The notes: generated by a model not told the origin, from the letters alone. Shown: positions 29,136 to 39,630, numbered from the stretch's first letter. The stretch is 61,586 bases of DNA from Paracoccaceae bacterium (GCA_029242355.1 JAQWUC010000004.1:1-61586); one strand, 5' to 3'. Program-made: numbers and translations.

Positions 29136-30449
29136 TTATAATTTTTCTTCAGGAATGAGTCCCTTGGGAGCAAACCTAAGAACTAACAATAAAATTATAC
29201 CCATTGTCATGTATCTCATATGAGCAACACTCTCAATAAGGTGAACCCTTACAGGATGATTATCGGCAAGTATGCCGGTAGTTGAGCTAATCAGCCATAT
29301 ACCTATAGGTTCTGATTCAACCCAAAAAAACCAAATTAAAAAACCGCCTAAAATAGAACCAAGGTTATTGCCTGATCCACCAACTATAACCATGACCCAA
29401 ATAACAAATGTATATCTTAAGGGTGTAAAAGACATTGGAGTAAATTGTCCTTCAAGTGTAGTCATCATTGCGCCTGCGACTCCAATCATTGCTGATCCTA
29501 ACACGAACACTTGAAGATGTCTTTTCGAGACGTTTTTACCCATAGCTCTAGCTGCAATCTCATTATCTCTGATTGCTCGCATCATGCGTCCCCAAGGAGA
29601 TCGAAGAGCCTTTTCAGATAACCATACAAAGAAAAATAAAACTGTTAAGAATAGAGCAGAGTAGCAACACTTAACAAATATTGTGGAGAAGTCTCTGACA
29701 GGAACATTAATGAAAGTAGCTAAATTTTGAAACCAGAGTTCATTTTGTAAATTTATTTCGTAGGGAACTGGCCTTGGTATTCCATTTACATTTTTTACGC
29801 CGCGGGTGAGCCAATCTTCATTTTTAACAATATAAAGTATTATTCCCGATATTCCTAACGTTGCTATTGCAAGGTAGTCGCTACGTAATTCTAATGTGAT
29901 TTTTCCAATCACCCATGCCACGCCAGCTGCAAAAACCCCGCCCACTATCCATGAAAGTAGTATGGGTAACCCGAGTCCACCTAGGTAACCTGTTTTTGCA
30001 GCTTCCGTATTTTCAATCGCTTCAATAGCTGGGCCTGTTGTTATTCTAATTAAGGCATATCCTATTATTATAATTAGTATGGTTGGAAGATAGCGGTATC
30101 GTTCCAAAGATTTTGTTTTTTTCCATACGGTGATAGCTATGAGAATTGTAGTTATTAAAATGATAAGACCTAATAAAATATTAGTACCGCCAACAGCCCA
30201 GGTTGCTTCTACCGGTGGGATTGATACAAGCACTGCAGCAAGGCCTCCAATAATTGTAAATCCCATTATTCCAGCATTGAAAAGTCCTGCATAACCCCAT
30301 TGTATATTTACTCCTAAAGTCATAATTGCAGAGATAATACACATATTGAATATGGCGAGAGCAACATTCCAACTTTGTAATAAACCAACACAAACTAGGG
30401 CTAAACCCATAAAAGAAAATAAAAATACTTTTCGTTTTGTACTAATCAT
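29136..30449 (-). CDS. livM: Branched-chain amino acid-type ABC transporter permease (LivM family)
   Basis: NVALAIFNMCIISAIMTLGVNIQWGYAGLFNAG, AIRDNEIAARAMGKNVSKRHLQVFVLGSAMIGVAGAMM. Confidence 0.9.
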   Translation of the reverse strand: MISTKRKVFLFSFMGLALVCVGLLQSWNVALAIFNMCIISAIMTLGVNIQWGYAGLFNAGIMGFTIIGGLAAVLVSIPPVEATWAVGGTNILLGLIILITTILIAITVWKKTKSLERYRYLPTILIIIIGYALIRITTGPAIEAIENTEAAKTGYLGGLGLPILLSWIVGGVFAAGVAWVIGKITLELRSDYLAIATLGISGIILYIVKNEDWLTRGVKNVNGIPRPVPYEINLQNELWFQNLATFINVPVRDFSTIFVKCCYSALFLTVLFFFVWLSEKALRSPWGRMMRAIRDNEIAARAMGKNVSKRHLQVFVLGSAMIGVAGAMMTTLEGQFTPMSFTPLRYTFVIWVMVIVGGSGNNLGSILGGFLIWFFWVESEPIGIWLISSTTGILADNHPVRVHLIESVAHMRYMTMGIILLLVLRFAPKGLIPEEKL

Positions 30450-31459
30450 ATTGTTTTACCACTAAATATTCCTGTTGGCTTAACCAACAGTACAATAACT
30501 AAAATGACAAATGAAACTGCAATCTTATAATCAGTAGAAAGAAATTGAATTAAGCCAGTCGGAGCAAGAGATTCGGGTAGTAAATAGCCGGCTACTTTTT
30601 TATATGCAAATGTAAAAATAAGTTCAGAAAACGCTATTACGTAACCACCTACTATTGCTCCTATTGGGTTTCCAACACCACCTAAAATAGCTGAAGCAAA
30701 TACAGGAAGAACAAGGTACATATATATGAAAGGCTTATAACTTTTGTCTAAACCATAGAGAGCACCCGCAACAGTTGCAAGTATTCCCGTAATAACCCAA
30801 GTTATAATAACAACTTTTTTTGGATTAATACCAGACAATAAAGCTAAGTCCTCGTTGTCAGAGTAGGCGCGCATCGATTTACCCGTTCGTGTCCTGTTTA
30901 AGAACCAAAAAAGAAGTATCACTAAGCAGATTGTTATCCCAATTGTAATGCCTTGTGTTGTCTTAATTGCCAAGCCTTCATTTAACCCAGTGAGTTCTTT
31001 GAATTCTCGGGCTTTAAGAATAAAGCGATTACCATCATTGAATTTTCGATCATCTGGTCCAATAATAAAGCGAATTAATCCAGCTGTAAAAAAAAGAACA
31101 CCTACAGAAATTATGAGATATGTTGTTGGGTCAATCTTTTTTTCTCTGTAATACTCGTAAACAAGTGAGTTGGTAGCAAGACAATATAAAATTGTTATGG
31201 TTGCTGCGAAGGGAATTGCAAGAAGAGCTGTTGGAAGAAACCCAAAGGTAAGTCCATAGGACTGAAATAACCAAGTTATTAATATTGTAGACATTGCACC
31301 GAACGACATAAGTTCGCCATGTGCAAAATTTGAGAATCTCAATACGGCATAAACCATAGTTATTCCAAGAGCGCCAAGTGCAAGTTGACTACCATAAGTT
31401 AGTCCAGGAATTATAATATAATTTGTTAAAAGTGTTAGGGAATTTAAAATATCAACCAT
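30446..31459 (-). CDS. livH: Branched-chain amino acid-type ABC transporter permease (LivH family)
   Basis: GSQLALGALGITMVYAVLRFSNFAHGELMSFGAM, FASAILGGVGNPIGAIVGGYVI. Confidence 0.92.
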   Translation of the reverse strand: MVDILNSLTLLTNYIIIPGLTYGSQLALGALGITMVYAVLRFSNFAHGELMSFGAMSTILITWLFQSYGLTFGFLPTALLAIPFAATITILYCLATNSLVYEYYREKKIDPTTYLIISVGVLFFTAGLIRFIIGPDDRKFNDGNRFILKAREFKELTGLNEGLAIKTTQGITIGITICLVILLFWFLNRTRTGKSMRAYSDNEDLALLSGINPKKVVIITWVITGILATVAGALYGLDKSYKPFIYMYLVLPVFASAILGGVGNPIGAIVGGYVIAFSELIFTFAYKKVAGYLLPESLAPTGLIQFLSTDYKIAVSFVILVIVLLVKPTGIFSGKTI

Positions 31460-32164
31460 TTACCCACCTAAAAATGCTTTTCTGACTTCTTCATTTTCTA
31501 AAAGTGCTTTTCCGGAATCAATGTATTTATTTTCTCCTTGAACCATAACGAAACCTTTATCAGCAATATTGAGGGCTTGTCGTGCATTTTGCTCCACCAT
31601 TAATATTGCTACCCCCGTTTCTGCTATTTCAATTATTTTATCAAAGAGTTCGTCCATAACAATCGGAGAGACACCAGCTGTAGGTTCGTCAAGTAATAGA
31701 ACCTGAGGGTTTGTCATCAAAGCTCTTCCTACGGCAACTTGCTGGCGCTGTCCCCCTGACAGTTCTCCGGCTTCCTGATGGTATTTTTCTTTAAGGACGG
31801 GAAATAAGTCATAAATTTGTGCAATAGTATCTGCTAGTTCATCACGCCTAATATATCCGCCCATTTCCAAGTTTTCTTCAACGGTCATGGTAGTAAAAAC
31901 ATTGTTTGATTGAGGTACGAATCCCATCCCTTTTAGCACCCGTTCTTGTGGTTCAAGTTTTGTGACATCTTCGTTATTAATTACTATTTGCCCTTGTTTT
32001 AAATTTAACATACCAAAAATAGCTTTCATTGCAGTAGATTTTCCAGCACCATTAGGACCAACTACTACGGCAATTTCACCTTGATCCACGCTGATGGTGC
32101 AATCGTTTAAAATGTTTGCATTCCCGTAACCACCAATCATATTGCTACCTATTAGAAAGCTCAT
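31460..32164 (-). CDS. livF: Branched-chain amino acid-type ABC transporter ATPase (LivF family)
   Basis: Walker A GPNGAGKST, ELSGGQRQQVAVGRALM, LLLDEPTAGVSP. Confidence 0.93.
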   Translation of the reverse strand: MSFLIGSNMIGGYGNANILNDCTISVDQGEIAVVVGPNGAGKSTAMKAIFGMLNLKQGQIVINNEDVTKLEPQERVLKGMGFVPQSNNVFTTMTVEENLEMGGYIRRDELADTIAQIYDLFPVLKEKYHQEAGELSGGQRQQVAVGRALMTNPQVLLLDEPTAGVSPIVMDELFDKIIEIAETGVAILMVEQNARQALNIADKGFVMVQGENKYIDSGKALLENEEVRKAFLGG

Positions 32165-32940
32165 TACCTTAACTTTTTATTTTTTTGACCAGTTCCAAGA
32201 TAAGCTTCGATAACTGATTGATTTTCTTTAATTTCTTCAGCAGTTCCTTCCGCAAGAACAGTTCCTTCCGCCATTACTATAACAGGATCACAAAGCCTCG
32301 AAATAAATTCCATGTCATGTTCTATCATACAAAAGGTATAGCCTAGATCTCTATTAAGTCGCTGAATAGCTTCTCCAATAGTCGATAGAAGAGTTCTATT
32401 AACCCCCGCTCCTACCTCGTCCAAAAAAACAACTTTAGGCTCAACCATCATTGTTCTACCAAGTTCTAGAAGTTTTTTTTGTCCACCGGATAAATTACCT
32501 GCGAATTCATTTGCTAGTGAAGATAATTGGAGAAAATCCATGACCTCGTTAGCTTTTTTAGTAATTTCAGCCTCTTCTTTTTTAATATTTGAAGGACGAA
32601 TCCAGATATCAATAAGCTTTTCTCCAGATTGATTTTCGGGCACCATCATTAAGTTTTCGCGAACTGTCAAAGATGAGAACTCGTGAGCAATTTGAAAAGT
32701 TCGCATCAAACCACGTGCGAAAAGCTCATGAGGAGGGAGATGAGTAATGTTTTCATTCTCAAGAAAAACTTTTCCGTGCGATGGAGGATAGACACCTGCA
32801 ATTACGTTGAATAACGTTGTTTTTCCTGCTCCATTTGGTCCAATTAAACCTGTAATACTGCCCTCATTAATTGTCAGCGAAGCATTGCTCACAGCTTTTA
32901 TTCCACCAAAATTTTTACTGAGATTTTTTACGAATATCAT
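32164..32940 (-). CDS. livG: Branched-chain amino acid-type ABC transporter ATPase (LivG family)
   Basis: GLIGPNGAGKTTLFNVIAGVYPPSHGKVFLENENITHLPPHE, NLSGGQKKLLELGRTM. Confidence 0.93.
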   Translation of the reverse strand: MIFVKNLSKNFGGIKAVSNASLTINEGSITGLIGPNGAGKTTLFNVIAGVYPPSHGKVFLENENITHLPPHELFARGLMRTFQIAHEFSSLTVRENLMMVPENQSGEKLIDIWIRPSNIKKEEAEITKKANEVMDFLQLSSLANEFAGNLSGGQKKLLELGRTMMVEPKVVFLDEVGAGVNRTLLSTIGEAIQRLNRDLGYTFCMIEHDMEFISRLCDPVIVMAEGTVLAEGTAEEIKENQSVIEAYLGTGQKNKKLR

Positions 32941-32997
32941 AGTTATGTTATCTTACGAAATGGCCCAAGTTATTATTAACATGGACCATTTTTATTT

Positions 32998-34188
32998 TTA
33001 ACGGAATCGAACAGTTGTATTTTCACCGCCCTTAACCAGAATTTCACGGTAATTACCCGCTGATTCTCCTGGCCCAATAAGTTCTACTGCAGATGCTCCA
33101 ACATAATCAATATCATAACCTGCTTTGATAAGAGCTATTCCCTCTGCAAGTTGACCTGGAAAAATTTGTACTCCGGGTGCATTCGCTACATCCATCACAT
33201 GGCCTTTAAAGTCTGAGCTATTCGTAGATCCTGCCGCCTGCATTGATAACATAATTAGTGCTGCAGCGTCATAAGACTCTGGAGAAAATGGACCTGACCC
33301 ATTAAAACCTGCTTCTGAGGCTAAATCGGCAAATTTACTTGCACCAGGACTGTCTGTTCCAGGAACATCACCGATTGAACCATCTAGATCTGGTCCAATA
33401 TCTTTTGGAAGACTGTCGCCAATCATCCCGTCAGGTAAATAGAATGTATCAAAAGCACCGGTATCTAGTGACGCTTCAATCATTCCTTTTCCACCATCGT
33501 TAAGATAGCCAGCGACTACGAGTATATCTCCTCCGGCTTGTGCCATGGCGGCTACTTCAGCACCATAATCCCCTTTACCATCTTCGTGAGCTGCTTTTAA
33601 TGTTACAGTTCCACCGGCAGCTTTAAAGTTACTATCTATGCTATCGGCCAACCCTTTTCCATAATCACTATTACTGTAAGTTAATGCAATACTTTTATAT
33701 CCATTATCCATAAGGATATCAGCTACTACCTGTCCTTGTCGCGCATCCGAAGGTGCTGTTCGGAAGAATAATCCGTCATCTGGAACGGTTGACAAGGCTG
33801 GCGATGTAGCAGACGGAGATATCATTACTGTACCATTTGCAACAGCAACATTCTCTAACATCGCTGTTGTAACTCCTGAGCAGTCTCCACCAACTATTGC
33901 GTTTACTTTGTCTGCTGTTATCAACCTCTCGGCTGCTGCGGTTGCCGCGGCTGCATCAATACATGTCGAGTCGGCTCGAACAGATGAAACTTCACCAAAT
34001 TCGAAGTTTCCGGCTTCATTCATTTCTGAAATTGCGAGTTCGGCGCCTGCTGCCATATCGCCCGTTAAGGCTTCAATCGGGCCGGTGAATCCTAGTATGA
34101 TTCCGATATTTACTTTTGAGTGGCTTCCTGCAAAAACATTGCTCGTTAGAACAATACTTGCTGCGGTTGCTAAAAGAATTTTTTTCAT
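32998..34188 (-). CDS. livJ: ABC transporter substrate-binding protein (Liv/Leu-binding type)
   Basis: Signal peptide MKKILLATAASIVLTSNVFA; VNIGIILGFTGPIEALTGDMAAGAELAISEMN; YSNSDYGKGLADS. Confidence 0.92.
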   Translation of the reverse strand: MKKILLATAASIVLTSNVFAGSHSKVNIGIILGFTGPIEALTGDMAAGAELAISEMNEAGNFEFGEVSSVRADSTCIDAAAATAAAERLITADKVNAIVGGDCSGVTTAMLENVAVANGTVMISPSATSPALSTVPDDGLFFRTAPSDARQGQVVADILMDNGYKSIALTYSNSDYGKGLADSIDSNFKAAGGTVTLKAAHEDGKGDYGAEVAAMAQAGGDILVVAGYLNDGGKGMIEASLDTGAFDTFYLPDGMIGDSLPKDIGPDLDGSIGDVPGTDSPGASKFADLASEAGFNGSGPFSPESYDAAALIMLSMQAAGSTNSSDFKGHVMDVANAPGVQIFPGQLAEGIALIKAGYDIDYVGASAVELIGPGESAGNYREILVKGGENTTVRFR

Positions 34189-34527
34189 AAGTTTCTCCCA
34201 AGGTTCTAATTTAAAATTCTGTTATACTATTCAGCATTTACATAGTATGTTGCAAGTTAAAGTGAATGATAACTGCAAATTAATGTCTGATTGTAGCCCA
34301 TTTATTAAATTTTAAAGATTTTCTATATATTTTTGAGCTCTAAAAATGAAATTTAGAGACTTTTTAAATGTTAAAATTGCTGATTCGGATGTATCTAGGT
34401 TTATTGGGACAATGAATGACGCTAACAGGAATAGTTATTTTAAAATAGCATTCTTTTAATATTATCTTAAAGTTATTGTGAGAGTTGTGGATAAACTGAT
34501 TAGAAGCTATCTTAAAAATATGTTGCC

Positions 34528-35457
34528 GTGTCTTATTTTATAATACCTGTAACGATGGTTGGATTTAAATTGTTGAAAATACCACATCATGTAGTAAGAG
34601 GTGCTTTGGCAGCTTCTTTGGTAATTTGTATTTGGTCAGGGTGGCTAGTTGTAAGCCGAGCAGGAACACAATCAGAACTTACAATTTTTGATTTAGCTTC
34701 AATAAGGTATGGAGTATCTGCTTTAATAACCATGCCAGCAGTAATTTATTTTAAGCCATGGCGAACTCTTAGCATTATTAGAATGGCTACCATAACTGGT
34801 TTGTTAGGACCACCTTACATTTTTTGTGTTTTTGGGGGCTTTTTTTATGCGCCAGTATCTCATGGTGGAGTGTTTTTAAATGGATCACTTCCTATTCTTA
34901 CTCTTTTTATAGGAGTAGTTTTTTTTTCGCAAAGAGTTTCGGTTACTCAAGGTTTTGGTTTGATTTTAATTTTTTTGGCCTCTTTTTTATCCCTACAAGA
35001 TATTGGTGCTATCGTTACGACAGAAACATGGAAAGGTGACATTCTTTTTTGTGTAAGTGCGATCTTTTTTTCTGGTTATCTTATTCTTGCTCGTCAGTGG
35101 AGTTTATCAATGATGGAAGTAGTTTTTTGTAGTTCTATTTTGAATTGTTTAATCTATCTTCCAATTTGGCTCTTTATTCTTCCGAAAGGATCCGCTGACA
35201 TATTTTCGTCTGAATTTTTACTACAGATGTTTTATCAAGGCATTATGCCGAACGTTATAGGCTTGTTACTTGTGGCGTATGCTGCCAAGAATATTGGATC
35301 TGCGGCCACAGCTGCATTTTTGGCAGGGGTTCCACCACTTTCCACGATTCTTGGATTTATATTTTTAAATGAAAGTTTAGGGTTTTTAGGTTGGTTTTCA
35401 GTTGTTATAATCGTTCCGGGTATAATATTGGTGGCTATAAATAGAAAGTTTATTTAA
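34528..35457 (+). CDS. DMT-superfamily (EamA) transporter
   Basis: About 10 TM, GVFLNGSLPILTLFIGVVFFSQRVS and FLAGVPPLSTILGFIFLNESLGFLGW. Confidence 0.85.
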   Translation: MSYFIIPVTMVGFKLLKIPHHVVRGALAASLVICIWSGWLVVSRAGTQSELTIFDLASIRYGVSALITMPAVIYFKPWRTLSIIRMATITGLLGPPYIFCVFGGFFYAPVSHGGVFLNGSLPILTLFIGVVFFSQRVSVTQGFGLILIFLASFLSLQDIGAIVTTETWKGDILFCVSAIFFSGYLILARQWSLSMMEVVFCSSILNCLIYLPIWLFILPKGSADIFSSEFLLQMFYQGIMPNVIGLLLVAYAAKNIGSAATAAFLAGVPPLSTILGFIFLNESLGFLGWFSVVIIVPGIILVAINRKFI

Positions 35458-35503
35458 TTTATATTAAAATGAAAATACCAATATTTAATAGTAGGTGTTC
35501 GAT

Positions 35504-36154
35504 ATGAGTCTTGAGAATATAAAAGACCAAATAAGAAATGCGGAATTAACTAATAATAGGCAAAAAGGATCGGTAAATCTAATTGCTGTTTCAAAGGTTC
35601 AACCGTTAGAAAGGGTTGAAAGAGTTTTAAGTCAAGGGCATAGGATTTTTGGCGAAAATCGAGTTCAAGAAGCATATCAAAAATGGCCAGCGTGGAAAGA
35701 AAAATTTCCAACGGTTTCACTTCATTTGCTTGGACCTTTACAAACTAACAAAGTTAAGGAAGTTTTAGGTTTATTTGATGTTGTCCACAGTCTAGACCGA
35801 GACAAACTTGCCCGTATTTTTTCTGAAAATATTCAAAAATTAGGATCTTCACCGGACTTTTTTATTCAAGTTAATACTGGTGAAGAAGAGCAGAAAGCGG
35901 GAATTTTTCCAGCTATGGTTGATAAATTTGTTGAGCAATGCAAAAACACTTATGATCTGCCAATTGTTGGGTTGATGTGCATTCCTCCAATCGATGAAGA
36001 GCCATCGCTACATTTTGCGTTATTAAAAAAAATAGCCGAGCGCAATGGTCTAAATAGGTTATCGATGGGAATGAGCGCTGATTTTGTTTCTGCGATAACT
36101 TTTGGATCTACTGATGTTCGTATTGGATCCGCTATATTTGGTCGAAGACTTTGA
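35504..36154 (+). CDS. YggS-family pyridoxal phosphate homeostasis protein
   Basis: LIAVSKVQPLERVERVLSQGHRIFGENRVQEA, LHLLGPLQTNKVKEVL, RLSMGMSADFVSAITFGSTDVRIGSAIFG. Confidence 0.93.
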   Translation: MSLENIKDQIRNAELTNNRQKGSVNLIAVSKVQPLERVERVLSQGHRIFGENRVQEAYQKWPAWKEKFPTVSLHLLGPLQTNKVKEVLGLFDVVHSLDRDKLARIFSENIQKLGSSPDFFIQVNTGEEEQKAGIFPAMVDKFVEQCKNTYDLPIVGLMCIPPIDEEPSLHFALLKKIAERNGLNRLSMGMSADFVSAITFGSTDVRIGSAIFGRRL

Positions 36155-36159
36155 AATAA

Positions 36160-37257
36160 TCATATAATGTGACCGCTTTTAGATGCCTTCGTTGATAGAT
36201 AAGATGCATTTTCTTTTGTAGGCTTAGTAAGTAAGTTAAGCCTTTCTTCAACCACGATACCCATATCGGACATACTCGCGATTTTTTTTGGATTATTAGT
36301 AAGAAGCCGAATTTTTTTAAAACCTAAATGTTTAATAATTTGAGCTCCTATTCTTAGATCACGCTCTTCATCTTCAAAGCCAAGCCGGTGATTCGCCTCC
36401 ACAGTATCAAAACCTTGATTTTGGAGTTCATATGCACGCATTTTGTTGGCAAGACCAATCCCTCTTCCCTCTTGATTTAGATAGATCAGCATTCCAGAGC
36501 CATTTTTAGAGAGAATTTTCATAGCACCCTTCAATTGGGCCCCACAATCACATTTAAGTGATCCTATTACGTCACCCGTGAAGCAGGCACAATGAATTCT
36601 AACAAGTAGGGAGGATTCTTTTTTTGGGTTTCCGACCTCAATCGCATAATGCTCGGTGAAACTTGCACTATCTCTAAAAACATAAATGCGAGATTTAGCC
36701 ATACCTTGGAGTGGCAAGTATGCAGCGCTTGCTTCGTGAAGTAATGAAGAATGTGAGCTCTTGTTGAGAATTTCTTGAGAGTCTTGCGACAAAAGTCCAG
36801 CAGACTTTAAATTTTTAAAGTCTTTTTCAAATAAGTTTACTATTAAAGCTGACGGAAGTAAGTGTGCTTTTTTACATAGGTCGATAGCCGCTCTTGACAT
36901 ATGAGCTTCGCCATTTCGCAGTGTTTTAAACGGCCCTTTTAATGGGTGTTGTAGGTCTAAAGCTGGATTAGCAGTTGCTAATAACCAGTTATAGGAGACA
37001 TCGTTTTCTAAAGCTATTCTCGCCACGTCACCGTCGTACGGTATTGCATTAAGTGTTGCTGCTCTTCGAGCAGTTATAGCTAAGTGTGATAAATTAAAGT
37101 CAAATTTCTTTATTTCTAAAAGGGCTTCTTTTTTTAAAGTTTCTGTAGCGAAAACAAGACCAAAATTTTTGTTGTCCCTTAACAGCACTGGACGACCTAA
37201 TCTAAGATCAGCGCGTAGTCGTGCCGTTTGCTCTATTGCGGAGGTGTGTATTTTCAT
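36160..37257 (-). CDS. ribA: GTP cyclohydrolase II (with N-terminal extension)
   Basis: VRIHCACFTGDVIGSLKCDCGAQLKGAM zinc site, IYLNQEGRGIGLANKMRAYELQNQGFDTVEAN; likely start MKIHTS at 37257. Confidence 0.93.
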   Translation of the reverse strand: MKIHTSAIEQTARLRADLRLGRPVLLRDNKNFGLVFATETLKKEALLEIKKFDFNLSHLAITARRAATLNAIPYDGDVARIALENDVSYNWLLATANPALDLQHPLKGPFKTLRNGEAHMSRAAIDLCKKAHLLPSALIVNLFEKDFKNLKSAGLLSQDSQEILNKSSHSSLLHEASAAYLPLQGMAKSRIYVFRDSASFTEHYAIEVGNPKKESSLLVRIHCACFTGDVIGSLKCDCGAQLKGAMKILSKNGSGMLIYLNQEGRGIGLANKMRAYELQNQGFDTVEANHRLGFEDEERDLRIGAQIIKHLGFKKIRLLTNNPKKIASMSDMGIVVEERLNLLTKPTKENASYLSTKASKSGHII

Positions 37258-37368
37258 ATTAACTCTAAAGTTTATTACAGTTGTATTTAATAATAGTCTT
37301 ATCAAGCTGTTGAGAGATTACAATGTGAAAAAAAAGGATAATTTTTTAAATAGTTTTGGAACAGCATA

Positions 37369-38076
37369 ATGTCACAAAAGAAAATAAAGGTACTGTTTTT
37401 TTCAAAGATATTTGCGGTGTCGCAAGCTGTTACATCTCTTTTTACTAACGAGGTTGATTTTAGTTATAGAGAGTTAGTAAGCTTAGATGAATTAAATGAA
37501 TTAAAGCAAGAAGAGCTTGAATCAATTATTATTTTAGATTTATCGGATAGCGCTATAGATTTTGATTCGATTATATATAGAAAAAAAGTTAATTTTCTAT
37601 CATCATCTTTTATTTTTATATTAAATAATGAAGAAATAATAGATTCAGTTTTGGAAAAAAATTTTTCTAGTTATAAAGCTATGTCGAAACCATTTCGTAT
37701 AGATGAGTTGTTTTCTGCGATTCGTGTTCTTGCAACCAAATTCAGACAATTTGACGAACCTTTAATTCTATTAAGAGGCAATTCTTTCGATCCAAGGAAA
37801 AATGAAATAAGAAAATTTAACGGTAACTTTGTTAGGTTAACTGAAAAAGAAACCGAGTTAATCAATTTTCTTCATAAAGGACAAGGAAGGACTATTTCTA
37901 AAGATATTTTGTTAAAAGGTATCTGGGGGTATAAAGAAACGATTTCGACACATACTCTTGAGACACATATTTATCGTTTGCGAAAAAAAATAGAGCTTGG
38001 TCTAGGAGAAACAGATTTAATCATGAAAAATAATAAGGGTTATTATTTAAACGTGTCATATTCTATTAAATCATAG
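37369..38076 (+). CDS. OmpR/PhoB-type winged-helix regulator with degenerate receiver domain
   Basis: C-terminal LTEKETELINFLHKGQGRTISKDILLKGIWGYKETISTHTLETHIYRLRKKIE; N-terminus lacks the usual acidic pair but keeps KPF. Confidence 0.85.
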   Translation: MSQKKIKVLFFSKIFAVSQAVTSLFTNEVDFSYRELVSLDELNELKQEELESIIILDLSDSAIDFDSIIYRKKVNFLSSSFIFILNNEEIIDSVLEKNFSSYKAMSKPFRIDELFSAIRVLATKFRQFDEPLILLRGNSFDPRKNEIRKFNGNFVRLTEKETELINFLHKGQGRTISKDILLKGIWGYKETISTHTLETHIYRLRKKIELGLGETDLIMKNNKGYYLNVSYSIKS

Positions 38077-38089
38077 AGAGAAAAATTGA

Positions 38090-38878
38090 ATGAAACTTAA
38101 AATTGTTACGTGGAACATAAACTCGATAAGATTACGAGAAGATCATGTCTGCTCTTTATTAGCGAAGTACAAACCCGATATTATATGTCTTCAGGAATTA
38201 AAAGCGCCTACTGAAAGTGTTCCAATTAGTCGATTAGAAGAACTGGGTTATAAGTATAGAGTTATCCGAGGTCAAAAAAGTTATAATGGGGTTGCGATTA
38301 TTTCTAGAATACCACTCTCAGATGCTGATTACTGTGACTATTGTTTGAAGGGAGACGCCCGCCATGTTTCTGCTAGACTGAGCAATGGCGTTGAAATTCA
38401 AAATTTTTATATTCCTGCTGGGGGTGATATTCCGAATAGAGAAGAGAACAAAAAATTTGCACATAAGCTTGATTTTTTGAATGAGATGAAAATCAATTTT
38501 ATAAAAAAAAGATTATCAAAAACTATTTTAGTTGGTGACTTAAATATTGCACCTCTTGAACACGATGTATGGAGCCATTCGCAACTTCTTAAGGTAGTGT
38601 CTCATACGCCAATAGAAATTGAGGCTTTGCAAAAGGTTGCAGAAGCGGGAAATTTTATAGACATTACAAGAAAGAATATTCCTGATGGTTTATTATATAG
38701 TTGGTGGTCATATCGTTCTCCAAATTGGAGCATGTCAAATAGAGGTAGGCGGTTAGATCACATCTGGGCAACTAGTGATATTGCCATGAAAGCACATTCT
38801 AGTTTTATTCTTAAGGAGGCTCGATCTTGGGAAAGACCATCCGATCATGTGCCAGTTTTTGCCGAGTTTAACTTATGA
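38090..38878 (+). CDS. xthA: Exodeoxyribonuclease III
   Basis: KIVTWNINSIRLREDHV, DIICLQELKAP, GDLNIAPLEHDVWSH, RRLDHIWATSDI, RPSDHVPVFAEF. Confidence 0.95.
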   Translation: MKLKIVTWNINSIRLREDHVCSLLAKYKPDIICLQELKAPTESVPISRLEELGYKYRVIRGQKSYNGVAIISRIPLSDADYCDYCLKGDARHVSARLSNGVEIQNFYIPAGGDIPNREENKKFAHKLDFLNEMKINFIKKRLSKTILVGDLNIAPLEHDVWSHSQLLKVVSHTPIEIEALQKVAEAGNFIDITRKNIPDGLLYSWWSYRSPNWSMSNRGRRLDHIWATSDIAMKAHSSFILKEARSWERPSDHVPVFAEFNL

Positions 38879-39627
38879 ACCAAGTTATTGCAGTTTGCGA
38901 AAATAATGTTGGTTTAATCACTCTGAATAATCCGCGTATTCATAATGCGATTAAGATGAATGATTTTGAATTGATGAGATCAGCATTCTTACGTTGGAAA
39001 GGTTACAAATTAGATGCAATTTTGATTACAGGAACTGGGAAAAGCTTTTGTTCTGGATTATTTCTTGATGAGTTTGATAGGAGGTCTTGGGATAAAAACC
39101 CCATTTCTCAAATCTGTGAGGATATCGAAAATTCTGACTGCCCCGTAATCTGTGCTTTAAATGGAGGAGCATATGGTGGAGCGGTTGAGATAGCTTTATC
39201 TTGTGATTTTAGAATAGCTAATTCTCAACTTTCATTAAGAGTTCCAGCTGCAAATCTGGGGATTCATTATGAACCAACTGGCTTGATCCGAGCAATCAAT
39301 ATTCTGGGACTTAGCATGACCAGAAGACTTTTTTTGTTGGGACAAAGTATTCATATTGAAGATATTTTGAGAACTGATTTTGTAGACTTTTGGACTGAGG
39401 AAGGTGAAACAGTCATTGAGAAAAGTAAACAAATATTAAGTTTTTTGCGTAATAACGCTCCACTTGCGGTTGCAGGAATGAGAAAAACTATTTCTGAAAT
39501 TTTGAATAATTCTTTGGATTTTTACTCTGCAGAAAAACGAGTTGAGGCGTGCTTTAATTCTGTTGACCACAAAGAGGCTTTACTGGCGATAAAGGAAAAG
39601 AGGCCGCCAATATTCAAAGGATTATAA
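38875..39627 (+). CDS. Enoyl-CoA hydratase/isomerase family protein
   Basis: LITLNNPRIHNAIKMNDF, TGKSFCSGLFLDEF, ALNGGAYGGAVEIALSCDFRIA; ATGA overlap with xthA. Confidence 0.88.
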   Translation: MNQVIAVCENNVGLITLNNPRIHNAIKMNDFELMRSAFLRWKGYKLDAILITGTGKSFCSGLFLDEFDRRSWDKNPISQICEDIENSDCPVICALNGGAYGGAVEIALSCDFRIANSQLSLRVPAANLGIHYEPTGLIRAINILGLSMTRRLFLLGQSIHIEDILRTDFVDFWTEEGETVIEKSKQILSFLRNNAPLAVAGMRKTISEILNNSLDFYSAEKRVEACFNSVDHKEALLAIKEKRPPIFKGL

Positions 39628-39630
39628 TAG

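Noticed and set aside
33908-34315. 135-aa plus-strand ORF opposite livJ start
   Set aside because: Antisense to a clear binding-protein signal peptide; Ala/Ser-rich shadow ORF.
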